NCBI GenBank assembly: GCA_964634255.1
Contig: CAZWJC010000009.1
Span: 1 to 64,000, forward strand
Reading direction: 5' to 3'
Length of the DNA: 64,000 nucleotides
Source of the DNA: MWDV01 sp964634255
GTDB taxonomy: Bacteria; Verrucomicrobiota; Verrucomicrobiia; Limisphaerales; MWDV01
Below are positions 1 to 8,372 of the stretch, in pieces. The notes under the pieces were generated by a model. It was not told the DNA's origin, ran no database searches, and was given only the letters and a program-made list of their open reading frames with translations. Both the position numbers and the translations under genes were made by a program. Position 1 is the stretch's first letter. Each line of letters opens with the position of its first letter.

Positions 1-33
1 ACCGTTACGACCGCAGTTCCGGACGAAGTACGA

Positions 34-306
34 TCAGAGAAAAATCCGTAACAGCTGGCGCTCGTGCCCGTCCACAACTCCGGTCTTGCCGGTTTGGACG
101 TAAGACAACGCCTTGGCGCTGGCCCACTGAAAGGCCCGCTCCAATTTCGGGTTGGAGGTCTCGATGGACAATTGCGGGGATTCCGCCCCACACGATGCGG
201 TTAACACGTGCGACACGATGAGTACTACTGTCGCCCAACGGATAAAGCCCCAAGTGGTAGTGGTCCGGTGTTCTTGCATCATTTCGAATGAGGCTAGCGT
301 TCCCAT
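34..306 (-). CDS. N-terminal part of a secreted protein, short or frameshifted at the window edge
   Basis: The frame gives about 90 residues (82 from the second Met at 282). A hydrophobic signal-peptide-like stretch (WATVVLIVSHVLTASCG) is followed by a short polar region (NPKLERAFQWASAKALSYV). That region resembles, by eye only, the start of secreted amylo-alpha-1,6-glucosidase/glucoamylase-like proteins. The frame closes with TGA at 34-36, so it is either a very short protein or a gene whose frame is broken close to the window edge. Only 33 bases remain to the left, too few to see a continuation. Function is not assigned. Confidence 0.35.
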   Translation of the reverse strand: MGTLASFEMMQEHRTTTTWGFIRWATVVLIVSHVLTASCGAESPQLSIETSNPKLERAFQWASAKALSYVQTGKTGVVDGHERQLLRIFL

Positions 307-348
307 CTCGGCGCGGCAACCAGTATGGGGGGAGCCACGAGCGAAGGA

Positions 349-1389
349 CTACGGCGACGGCGTTGCAGACACGCGATAGTACCGTGGCGTTTGGCTGGCC
401 GGGGACAGGGAGTCGGTGGCGCTTACCGGGCTTCCGTTTCCTGAGATGCCGGTCTTCAACACCTGCCACGCGTTGGTTCCGCCCTGACTTGCCAGTTCCG
501 AGCAGTACTGAACCTGGTAGTTCCAGTTCGTGATCGTGTTCCAAGTGAGTTCCACCTGGAAGGCCGACGGAAGCCGAATGGTCAACGCGAAGCCCGGTCC
601 ACTGGCAGGCCGGTCAGTGATTTGGACTTGGGCGAAGGTCGCAGTGCTGAGCAGGGCGGGATCGTGCGAACTCACCGCCAAACCGACATAGAGTTGGGAG
701 GGCAACACAAGGCTGGCCGTGCCCACAAGAGTCCAGGCCGTTCCGTTGGCCGACTGGTAGCCGGTGAGCGTGCTTCCCTGACGCACGAGCTTCAGCCAAC
801 GGGGCGGTTGCGCTCCGTCTTGTGGCGTCACCGAGGTAGTGGCGCCGCCGGTCGCGGCGCGGCTTTGGAAGGAGGTGCCGTTGCCGGAGGTCAAGAGGAC
901 CAGCGCGTGCTTCGAGGCGGCCAGTAGGTTCTCGCGCATCATGATCCCGGCCTTTGCCAACCCGGAGCCGGCCGGGTCGGACAAGCCGGTGACTTGGGCG
1001 ATGATTTCGCCGTCGCCGGTCAACGTGTGATAGACGAAATGGAAGGCGTCTGCCGTGCCGCCGATGTCGCCGCTGCCTTGGACGGAATAGAGGCCGTTGG
1101 TGTAACCCGAATTGCCAGGGGCTGCGGGAGTGCCGATGTCTTGATTCAAGGCCAGGAGCGGGGGCGACACCACGTTGCTGACCGTGATCGAGAGGATGTT
1201 CCCCGCCGGATCGTAGGCGTAGGAAACCTCCCGCTGCGCCGAATAGACGACTTTGATCAACTGGTTGTTGTCGTCATAGACGTAGTGGAAGGCGGAGCAG
1301 TTAACGCGCGCCAGAACCAAGAGCGCGATGAGAACGCGGATTTGAGTGAGTCTCCTCAACAGCTTTTTCGGAAATGCGTAGCTTGCCAT
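349..1389 (-). CDS. Secreted protein with short YD-repeat segment, LamG/concanavalin-like domain and RYYRV C-terminus
   Basis: This 346-aa protein has an N-terminal signal peptide (hydrophobic LIALLVLARVNCSA, residues about 20-33). A stretch of about 40 residues follows with RHS/YD-like signatures (FHYVYDDNNQLIKVVY and YAYDPAGNIL). Residues about 85-255 look like a concanavalin-A/DUF1349-type beta-sandwich, with the pattern FHFVYHTLTGDGEIIAQV and GIMMRENL. The last 85 residues end in RYYRVSATP, like the C-termini of the giant secreted proteins at 34-47 kb. It lies 19 bp downstream of the large RHS gene on the same strand and is probably co-transcribed. It may be an RHS remnant fused to a binding domain; function is unknown. 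Confidence 0.75.
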   Translation of the reverse strand: MASYAFPKKLLRRLTQIRVLIALLVLARVNCSAFHYVYDDNNQLIKVVYSAQREVSYAYDPAGNILSITVSNVVSPPLLALNQDIGTPAAPGNSGYTNGLYSVQGSGDIGGTADAFHFVYHTLTGDGEIIAQVTGLSDPAGSGLAKAGIMMRENLLAASKHALVLLTSGNGTSFQSRAATGGATTSVTPQDGAQPPRWLKLVRQGSTLTGYQSANGTAWTLVGTASLVLPSQLYVGLAVSSHDPALLSTATFAQVQITDRPASGPGFALTIRLPSAFQVELTWNTITNWNYQVQYCSELASQGGTNAWQVLKTGISGNGSPVSATDSLSPASQTPRYYRVSATPSP

Positions 1390-1408
1390 ATCTTCTCCAT
1401 TTGTTCAC

Positions 1409-4400
1409 TCACCCTTTAATGCCAGCGACGGCCTGATTGGTCTCGATCTCCATGGCGCCCTCTTTCCACATCTTTCGGATATTCTTCCACACGTCACCGG
1501 AGATCAACTTGAGCTTATTCTCCTTTTCGGACGTGACTGTGAGCACGATGCGTTGCTCGCTCTTCATGACAAAGGTGGACATGTCCGTGCATGACAAGAT
1601 GCAGGAGCTGTCCTCCTGCGTTCGAATATGAGCCATCGGCGGTAAGATCGAACTCAACTTCGCAGAGCGCCACTCGTTCACCTCGCCGTTCTCATCAGGC
1701 ATCCCCCACTCCACCTGCCCGGTGATGCCGCTGAATCTAACACCTGCGTCTCCCTCCGGCTTCGTTGTTCCGGAGTTCAGCCAAGCTATCCAACCGGCCG
1801 CCGCGGCATTAACCCCAGCGTTCGGGTCTTCCTCCGGGTCTTCCTCGTCCAGCCCATTTGGGTCGATGAAGTTGACGGGATTGCTAGCGGCATAGGCGTA
1901 TAGATTGACCCCCCCAGCCGTTCCAATTGGATCACCTTGGATGAATCGCCCCGTGACCGCGTCGTAATAGCGATTCTTCATCCAAAACAGTCCACTGCCC
2001 TCATCCATCACTCCGTGAGTGCCGACAAAGGTGAAGGGATTGCCGTTCTCATTGCCTTGAACCGACTTGGTGCCGTGCGGTTCGTAGCTGTATCGGACCG
2101 TCACGCTGCCGGTGGCGTCTGTGAGCGCCAGCGTCGAGCCGAGCCGGTCGGTGTGGTAGTACCGATAGCCGGTGGTGCTCGTGCCGCGCGCCACCAACCG
2201 GCGGCCCGAGTATATGTTGTTGGCAGTGATCGCTCCGCTGCCGTCCGCTTCGCATAGCAGCCGCCCTTGCCCGTCATAGTAGTAGCGGATAGTCCTCCCA
2301 CCGGAGATGGCGCTCACACGTTCGCCGTTGCCGTTGTAAGTGAACGTGGTGGTAATGCCGCCGCGCGTAGTGCTGATCAACCGGTTCGCCGCATCATACG
2401 TGGCCGTCATTTCAGTGGCGCCGACGGTGGTGAGGTTGCCGTCGGCGTCATAGGCGTAAGGCTTCCCATCCCAAGTAGCAATCTGGTCGCGGTCATTGTA
2501 GGTGGCAGTGGCCACGGATGCAGGGAGCGGAGGCTCCAATCCGCCGGTGGTCGTTTCGTTGGTGCAATTACCCACGGCGTTATAGGCGCTCTCCAGCCTT
2601 ACGAGTTCCGTGTTTCCCAACCGGTGAACCAATGAAGTCAGTTTCCGTCGAGCATCGTAGGTGTAGTCGGTGATCGTGCCGTTGGTCCGCGTGACGTGTG
2701 TGAGATTGGCCGCCGCATCATAACTGAACAGCAGCGAGCCTCCCGGCCAACTTGCCGAGGTTACGCGGTTCGGCGGTTCGGGCTGGAGGTCCGGGCTCGG
2801 CCCCAGCGATGACGGCGGGGCAAGGCGGTTCAACGCATCGTAGGTGTAGTCCACCGCGGTGCCGTCCGGATAGACCACCCGCGTCAGATTCCCGACTGCG
2901 TCGTAGGCAAACGAAACCTGCTTACCATCCGGATACGCGATGCCGGTCAGTTCGTTCCGGGGGTTGTAGGTGTATGTCGTCGTGCCGCCGGCGTCGGTCA
3001 TCGACGTCAGGTTCCCAACCCCGTCGTAGGCATAACTGGCGATGAGCGTGGTGCCGTAGCGCTTCTCGATCAGGCGACCGTCCTTGTCATAAATCGAGTT
3101 TACATCTTGGCCCCGATTGTTGATCAGCTTGGTGATGCGGCCCAATTTGTCCCGTGTGTAGCTGATCGTCGTCGAAGCACCTGGATACTTGTTGGCCTTG
3201 AGAAGATTGGCGTTGTCGTATGTGAACACGTTGGTCTTGCCGCGAAAGTTGACGAGGTTCGTGAGGTTGCCTTCAGGATCATAGATCCGTGCAAGGACGT
3301 GCTTCAGCGCATTGGTCGTGACGGTGAGCCGGCCGGCGGCGTCGTAGGCCGACTCTACCACGCGGCCCAACGGGTCGGTGGCCTTCACGCGGTTATTGTC
3401 GGCGTCGTATTCAAACAGTGAGGAGTTGCCGAGCGGATCGGTGGCGCGGGTGATGAAACCGAGCAGATTTCGGTCGAACGAATTCGTATAACCGAGTTCA
3501 TCCGTCGCCACCATGAGGCCGAAGGCGTTGTAGGCATAGCTCACGGACTGCGTGGCACTTCCGGGGAGCAAGTAGCTGACCCGGGTCAGGCGGTCATTGC
3601 CATCGTACTCCATGGTTTTGAGATTGCCGCGGGCGTCCAGGATGTTCGTACAGCGCAACCCGAACTGGTCGAAAGTGAAGCCGGTCGCGTGGCCGAGCGG
3701 ATCGGTGACCCCCGTGATGTTGCCAAAATGGTCGTTGGTGAACACGGTCGTGCGGCTACCCGGCGCGGTCACGGAAAGCAATCGTCCGTATGTATCGTAC
3801 GCCATCTGCGTGACGTTGGTCAGCGGCGTGGTCACGGTCGTCAGATTGCCACGCGCGTCGTAGGCGTAGTCCCAGCGATTGCCCAAAGCGTCGGTACGGC
3901 GAGTTAGGAAATCGTCGGAGTTGTAGGCGTATATGGTTTTCCCGAGCGGAGCAGGCTCGACGACGTTGGTGAGGTTGCCCCGGTGATCGTAGTCAAAGGT
4001 GGACGATTTCTTGTTGGCGTTCACGAAGGTGGACGGCAGGCCATTCACGTAGCTGAGCGAACGCACGTTATTGAGTGGATCAGCGACGTTGGCCGTGTTC
4101 CCGTCCTGAGCCGAAAGGAGGGTCACGAGTCCCTTAGCGCTGGTACGTTTCACCTTGCTGCTCGAATTGGTGAGAAACTCATACCGCGTCAGGCCGTTCA
4201 CGGGATCGGTGACGCCGACGAGACATTTGTCTCCGTTGGTGACGCCGGCACGCGGCACGTAGTTGAAGGACATCGAGCGCCCCTCCACCGCCAAGCCCGT
4301 CATGAAACCGTCACTGTCGTAGCCATAGGCCGCGGAGTGTTTGTTCATGTCGGTCATGCCAACCAACCGGCCTTCATTATAGCTGAACAGCAGGTAGCGG

Positions 4401-6112
4401 CCGTCGGGCAGCCGGATTTCGTTGCAGTAGGGGCCGGAGTAAATGAACTGGATGACGCGGTTGGCTTCGTCGCGAATGGCGGTGATGTTGCCGGAGGTCA
4501 GGTTGACATCCAGCGAAACGCGGTTGCCGTTCTTGTCTTCGAGGTAGGTCAGGAAGGAGGTGTTGCCGGCAGTGCCGCGGTCAAACCGGAAGGTCCGGTT
4601 CTGCTTGCCCTTCAGTATCCAGTAATCGCCGTAGCAGGTGAGTTGGTCAAATACGCCGGTCGGCGGAGTGAGCGTGATCGGATTGGCCGCACTGGCATTG
4701 GTGAGGCTGACCGGGGCGAAGAAGACCAGCGTCTTCCCGCCGCCAGTGGTAAGTAGTGCGGTGACTTCGGTGCTCGCGAGGCTGCCCTGATAGTTGCACC
4801 ACCACCCCTTGCCAAACATGCCCGCCGACGCCTCGGGATGCGCGTTGAACGTCAGGCGGAAGTTCACCGGCATCCCGCGGGTCTTCAGGTAGAACAGCGT
4901 GCCCTCCAAAGCCAGATTCAGCGCTGCGGTGTTCACCTGATAGACGGGCAGGCCGATCCGGGTCGGCGGCCGATCATCTGAATCGTAGAACGTGAATCGA
5001 TTGTCCCGACTCCCGCCCCGCCGCGTCCGGAGCACATCCGAACTCTGAATGATGCCCACCGAGGTCGACCCGCCCGCGCCCACGCCCACCATGGTGTCGG
5101 GGCCAACAGCGAAACTCCTGCCGTTGAAGCCGGAGATCACGCCGTTGGGAATCGTCACCGACGTCCAAGTCATTCCGTCCGGCGAAGTGTAAAGCGTCGA
5201 ACTGCCGCTGTACCCCTTCGCAAGCACGAATTCGCCGCCACTGAACGCCACCGCTGTTGCTTTGTCGTATCTGTCCGGCAGGGCGTTTGGAACGGGCAAC
5301 CAATTCACGCGGTCGGTTGACCGAAGGATGGTGTTGGTTTCGTAACTGCCGGAGAGTGCCCCGCCCACCGCCAGCCAAACGCCGTTGCCATAGGCCACAC
5401 CGTTGAGTTCGCTGAGCACCGCCGGATTGGGGCTCACATCCGTCCACGCCGCCCCGTCCGTGGATACCAAGATACGGGCACGACCGTTGTCGAGGGAGAG
5501 GTCGGAATCGCCGACGGCGACGAAGTGACTGCCATCGTGGGTGACCGCGTTGAGCCCTCGGAACAGAGAGCTCGGCTGCTGCGGAGTGACCGGCTTACGT
5601 TCGGTCCAATTGACGCCGTCGGGCGAACTCAGAATCCCATTCTGCCCCACCAGCACATACGCAGCAGCCTCGCAGCCCTGCAAGCCCGTGAGGACACAGC
5701 CATGACTGGCCGCCCGCGGCGTGATTTCCGCCGGCAGCACCGCCTTTGTCCAAGACAAACCGTTCGCCGAATAGAGCAGGGTTTTGCTGTCCCCGGCGAC
5801 GACGTACAGCGGATGCGCGGGATAGGGCAGGTTTGGGATCATGCCGAAGGTGGCGGCTCGGAGGGTGGACACGCCCAGTCCGGTCACGTTCATCCACGAA
5901 CCACCATCGGCTGAGAGCATCATCGCTCCTGTTCCAGATGGAGTCCCCTCCCCTACGGCTACAAAGAGCTCAGGACCACGCGTGACGGCGTTGAAACGCG
6001 GCGAGGTCGTGGAGGTGCGCAGGAACCAGTTACCGGTGTCGATCGGCCCGGCCAAGCTTGAGGCGCAGGCCGCGACCGCGGCGAGGATGAAGGTGATTCT
6101 GAGAAGCGACAT
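1409..6112 (-). CDS. RHS/YD-repeat protein with BNR-like N-terminus and truncated FecR-like C-terminal tail
   Basis: This 1567-aa protein has a signal peptide (residues 1-21). Residues about 28-365 hold BNR/Ycf48-like propeller repeats (ILSSPDGVNWTE, LVSTDGAAWTDV, LYTSPDGMTWTSV). A DUF6531-like lead-in follows at about 370-450, then a long array of YD repeats (GNLTxxxxPLG, YDAAGRL) at about 540-1330. The RHS core signature (GRFIQGDPIG...NLYAYAASNPVNFIDPNGL) ends at residue 1421. The last 146 residues are not a recognised toxin. They carry FecR-like hallmarks (SSCILSCTDMSTFVMKSE, GDVWKNIRKM, NQAVAGIKG) and stop where FecR domains normally continue with GT. RHS proteins usually form secreted or surface shells that enclose a variable C-terminal payload. 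Tail base composition is visibly less GC-rich than the repeats. Confidence 0.9.
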   Translation of the reverse strand: MSLLRITFILAAVAACASSLAGPIDTGNWFLRTSTTSPRFNAVTRGPELFVAVGEGTPSGTGAMMLSADGGSWMNVTGLGVSTLRAATFGMIPNLPYPAHPLYVVAGDSKTLLYSANGLSWTKAVLPAEITPRAASHGCVLTGLQGCEAAAYVLVGQNGILSSPDGVNWTERKPVTPQQPSSLFRGLNAVTHDGSHFVAVGDSDLSLDNGRARILVSTDGAAWTDVSPNPAVLSELNGVAYGNGVWLAVGGALSGSYETNTILRSTDRVNWLPVPNALPDRYDKATAVAFSGGEFVLAKGYSGSSTLYTSPDGMTWTSVTIPNGVISGFNGRSFAVGPDTMVGVGAGGSTSVGIIQSSDVLRTRRGGSRDNRFTFYDSDDRPPTRIGLPVYQVNTAALNLALEGTLFYLKTRGMPVNFRLTFNAHPEASAGMFGKGWWCNYQGSLASTEVTALLTTGGGKTLVFFAPVSLTNASAANPITLTPPTGVFDQLTCYGDYWILKGKQNRTFRFDRGTAGNTSFLTYLEDKNGNRVSLDVNLTSGNITAIRDEANRVIQFIYSGPYCNEIRLPDGRYLLFSYNEGRLVGMTDMNKHSAAYGYDSDGFMTGLAVEGRSMSFNYVPRAGVTNGDKCLVGVTDPVNGLTRYEFLTNSSSKVKRTSAKGLVTLLSAQDGNTANVADPLNNVRSLSYVNGLPSTFVNANKKSSTFDYDHRGNLTNVVEPAPLGKTIYAYNSDDFLTRRTDALGNRWDYAYDARGNLTTVTTPLTNVTQMAYDTYGRLLSVTAPGSRTTVFTNDHFGNITGVTDPLGHATGFTFDQFGLRCTNILDARGNLKTMEYDGNDRLTRVSYLLPGSATQSVSYAYNAFGLMVATDELGYTNSFDRNLLGFITRATDPLGNSSLFEYDADNNRVKATDPLGRVVESAYDAAGRLTVTTNALKHVLARIYDPEGNLTNLVNFRGKTNVFTYDNANLLKANKYPGASTTISYTRDKLGRITKLINNRGQDVNSIYDKDGRLIEKRYGTTLIASYAYDGVGNLTSMTDAGGTTTYTYNPRNELTGIAYPDGKQVSFAYDAVGNLTRVVYPDGTAVDYTYDALNRLAPPSSLGPSPDLQPEPPNRVTSASWPGGSLLFSYDAAANLTHVTRTNGTITDYTYDARRKLTSLVHRLGNTELVRLESAYNAVGNCTNETTTGGLEPPLPASVATATYNDRDQIATWDGKPYAYDADGNLTTVGATEMTATYDAANRLISTTRGGITTTFTYNGNGERVSAISGGRTIRYYYDGQGRLLCEADGSGAITANNIYSGRRLVARGTSTTGYRYYHTDRLGSTLALTDATGSVTVRYSYEPHGTKSVQGNENGNPFTFVGTHGVMDEGSGLFWMKNRYYDAVTGRFIQGDPIGTAGGVNLYAYAASNPVNFIDPNGLDEEDPEEDPNAGVNAAAAGWIAWLNSGTTKPEGDAGVRFSGITGQVEWGMPDENGEVNEWRSAKLSSILPPMAHIRTQEDSSCILSCTDMSTFVMKSEQRIVLTVTSEKENKLKLISGDVWKNIRKMWKEGAMEIETNQAVAGIKG

Positions 6113-6427
6113 GGAGTGAGAGAATTCAAGAGCCTGGGATTCGCGTGGTCATGTTACTGCCGGGATCCGGAGCACATGCTAGACGGGGAGTCAGCCGATG
6201 GGAAGTTAGATTTCGTTGCGCCAGGAGATGACCACTCCCAGGCACGCGAGGAACGGCAGAATCCGCGTGAAAGTGTGCTCGGTTGGGAACGCTTTGTGGG
6301 GTGGCCTTCCCAAACCTGCGGAACTGGGGAACTGGGTCCGGCGCATTGGTGGTTAAGGTTCTGCGCGACGAAGCAGGGGGTGGCAGAGTGCATTTGGCAA
6401 CCGTTCGTGTTGTGCTAGTCTTTCGCC
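6113..6427. other. Intergenic region between the divergent RHS and glycosyltransferase genes
   Basis: About 315 bp without a convincing gene. Small ORFs here on both strands have no recognisable family, signal peptide or good start. The only site I can support is a promoter-like pair just upstream of the glycosyltransferase. No obvious promoter was found for the RHS gene. Confidence 0.5.
6394..6421 (+). promoter_or_regulatory. Candidate sigma-70-type promoter of the ArnT-like gene
   Basis: A -35 box TTGGCA (6394-6399) and a -10 box TAGTCT (6416-6421) are separated by 16 bp. A start site about 7 bp downstream falls at 6428, right at the TTG/ATG start codons, which suggests a leaderless or nearly leaderless mRNA. 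The pair resembles TTGACA-N16-TAGACT upstream of the FecR gene at 53.0 kb. Confidence 0.4.
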
Positions 6428-6430
6428 TTG

Positions 6431-7984
6431 ATGCTGACGCCCGAGTCTTCCGCTATCCCTTCGGTTGAGGCACGGCTGACGACCAATTCCCGGCAGCCGT
6501 GGGAGGTCTTCTTGATGCTGGCTTTGGCCAGCCTGATCGCGTTCGCCTTCCAGGGTTCGCGAGGGCTTTTCGAAACGACCGAAGCCCGCTACGCGGAAGC
6601 CGGGCGCGAGATGCTTGAGACGGGCAACTGGTTCATCCCGCAACTGGAGCATCAACCTCACCTGACCAAACCCCCAATGACCTATTGGGCCCTCGCCGGC
6701 GGCATGGCCCTGCTGGGACAAAATGAGTGGGGAGCGCGGCTCTATCTCGCCCTGGCCTTTGTGGCCATGGTCGGCGCGGTATATCGGATCGCCTGGCTGC
6801 TCTGGGACCAGCGCACGGCAATTGTCGCGGGATCGCTTTACGCCTGTGCACCGGCGGCGGTCTATGGCTTGTACTCCGTGAGCACGGATCAACTGCTGGC
6901 GCTGTTCGAGTTGCTGATGGTGCTGAGCTATTGCCAGCTTTGGCGCGGAGAGGGAGGCCATGGCGTCTGGAGGGTGTGGTTCTGGCTTTGCACCGGTTTG
7001 GCTTTCATGACGAAAGGTCCGCTCCCACTGTTGCTGGTGGCCGCCCTGCTGACCCACAGTCATTACTTGCGGCGGAAGGGCCTGGCGAACATTTCCTTGT
7101 TCCGCGGCCCCGGGCCGTGGCTTGGCGCGGTCGTGGGTTTGTCCTGGTTCCTGGTGCTGCTCTGGCGGGACCCCGGCCTCTGGTCTTTCTTCCTCGGCCA
7201 AGAGGTCTATGGACGCCTCTTCACAGACCAGCACCACCGCAACCCACATTGGTACGGACCGTTCGCGGTCTATCTCCCCGTGCTGTTGTTCGGGTTGGGG
7301 CCCGTCATGCTCTGCTGGCTGTGGCCGGCGAAGCAACTCCCATGGAAAGCCCTGCCGGCCCTGGTGAAATCGAAGCCCAGCGCCGTGTTGCTCGCGGTCT
7401 GGATTCTCGTCCCGCTCGTGGTGCTCTCCATCAGCCGCTCGCGGCTGCCACTCTATGTGCTGCCCTTGTTTCCGGCGGTCGTATTGGCCACCGCCCGCAT
7501 CTTGGTGTTGTGGTGCAAACTGCCCCGGGCTGAAGTCCGACTCCGATACTACATCGTGACGATGGCCGTGCTGATGATCGCCATCAAAGGGGTTGCGGCC
7601 CATGTGGAAGTCCGAGCCGACAGTCGGCGGCTATCCCGGGAGGTTCTGAAGCACAAACCCGCGAACGCCCTCTGTGTGATTTTCCAGTGCGAGGCGCTCT
7701 ATGGACTGGACTTCTACCTGAGCGGCCAAGTGGAGCGCGTCCACAAGCCCGAGGCCGTCTCAAGCGAGCCCACCGCGGCCGCCGAACTCCGAAACGCATG
7801 CTCCCGGCATCCGGCGTGCCACAGCGTTTTGTTTGTGACCGACAGCGGGCATGGCGCAGAAGGCCTTCGCAGCCTGGTAGCGGCACTGCAGCTGGAGATC
7901 ACGGGAACGTGGAAACTGGACTGGTATTCCCTGGTGCTGGTCAATCTCCCGGGGGCCGGGGAACATCGCGCAGCCAAGCCCTAG
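6431..7984 (+). CDS. ArnT-like lipid-linked sugar glycosyltransferase (GT83/PMT_2 family)
   Basis: A polytopic membrane protein of about 517 aa. It has the family signature in the first periplasmic loop (TTEARYAEAGREML) followed by LEHQPHLTKPPMTYW, as in ArnT/PMT-type glycosyltransferases. About ten hydrophobic segments span residues 30-390 (for example VFLMLALASLIAFAF and LGAVVGLSWFLVLLW), with a soluble C-terminal domain of about 120 aa. Members transfer a sugar from a polyprenyl-phosphate carrier to lipid A, protein or other acceptors on the outer face of the inner membrane; the acceptor here is unknown. The reading frame also allows TTG at 6428; ATG at 6431 was preferred. There is no Shine-Dalgarno, consistent with the near-leaderless promoter upstream. 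The gene stands alone. Confidence 0.88.
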   Translation: MLTPESSAIPSVEARLTTNSRQPWEVFLMLALASLIAFAFQGSRGLFETTEARYAEAGREMLETGNWFIPQLEHQPHLTKPPMTYWALAGGMALLGQNEWGARLYLALAFVAMVGAVYRIAWLLWDQRTAIVAGSLYACAPAAVYGLYSVSTDQLLALFELLMVLSYCQLWRGEGGHGVWRVWFWLCTGLAFMTKGPLPLLLVAALLTHSHYLRRKGLANISLFRGPGPWLGAVVGLSWFLVLLWRDPGLWSFFLGQEVYGRLFTDQHHRNPHWYGPFAVYLPVLLFGLGPVMLCWLWPAKQLPWKALPALVKSKPSAVLLAVWILVPLVVLSISRSRLPLYVLPLFPAVVLATARILVLWCKLPRAEVRLRYYIVTMAVLMIAIKGVAAHVEVRADSRRLSREVLKHKPANALCVIFQCEALYGLDFYLSGQVERVHKPEAVSSEPTAAAELRNACSRHPACHSVLFVTDSGHGAEGLRSLVAALQLEITGTWKLDWYSLVLVNLPGAGEHRAAKP

Positions 7985-8180
7985 CCGCGGTGGACAGACC
8001 GCGCACTCCACAGGGCAAGCGGCTTGGGGGCCGAAGGCGAAGGGGAAGTAGCTTCCAAGGGCACTGCTCGCAGAGTCACCGCCCCGGTTGTGATCGTGGC
8101 GCCGGTCCGGCGGTGTTCCCAAGGTGTGACCGGAAGCGACGATCACTCCGAACCTAATCATGTCACAACCCGGAAGCATC

Positions 8181-8330
8181 GAAGCGCGGACGGTCCCCGT
8201 TCCACACCATGGGGAAGTCCACGGATTAGTCGCGGCGAACGCTGTGATTGGCAAGTTTCGCCGCTGCGCCCGGGGACTGGGCGCGCTCCTATGGACCGCC
8301 ACTTCCTTTCGCACCGGTCTTCCCATTCGT
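8181..8330 (+). repeat. Composite two-hairpin intergenic repeat, copy 1
   Basis: This lies in the 388-bp gap between the ArnT-like gene and purH. The core GCGCCC-loop-GGGCGC stem is at 8266-8284, flanked by GCTGTGATTGGCAAG upstream and GACCGCC plus TTTCCTTTCGCACCG-type sequence downstream. The same order occurs on the minus strand at 24966-25116, with roughly 80-85% identity over the best 80 bp by eye. A degenerate GCGGAC segment at about 8192-8200 corresponds to the second hairpin of the other copies. An ORF of 213 codons crossing this repeat has no protein-like features. The rest of the gap (7985-8180 and 8331-8372) shows nothing else. Confidence 0.7.
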
Positions 8331-8372
8331 TGTTGACTCCGTGCTGCGGTCCGTTGGAAGTTACGCCCCGCT

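Noticed and set aside
1409..1849. RHS tail as a classical polymorphic toxin
   Set aside because: No nuclease, deaminase or ADP-ribosyltransferase motif is seen, and the residues match a FecR pattern better. No obvious immunity gene follows.
1850..6112. YD repeats taken as DNA tandem repeats or CRISPR-like arrays
   Set aside because: The periodicity is in the protein; DNA units vary and there are no identical repeat-spacer units.
6353..7603. A 416-codon minus-strand ORF antisense to the ArnT-like gene
   Set aside because: It is a Gln/Arg/His-rich shadow of hydrophobic codons of a membrane protein.
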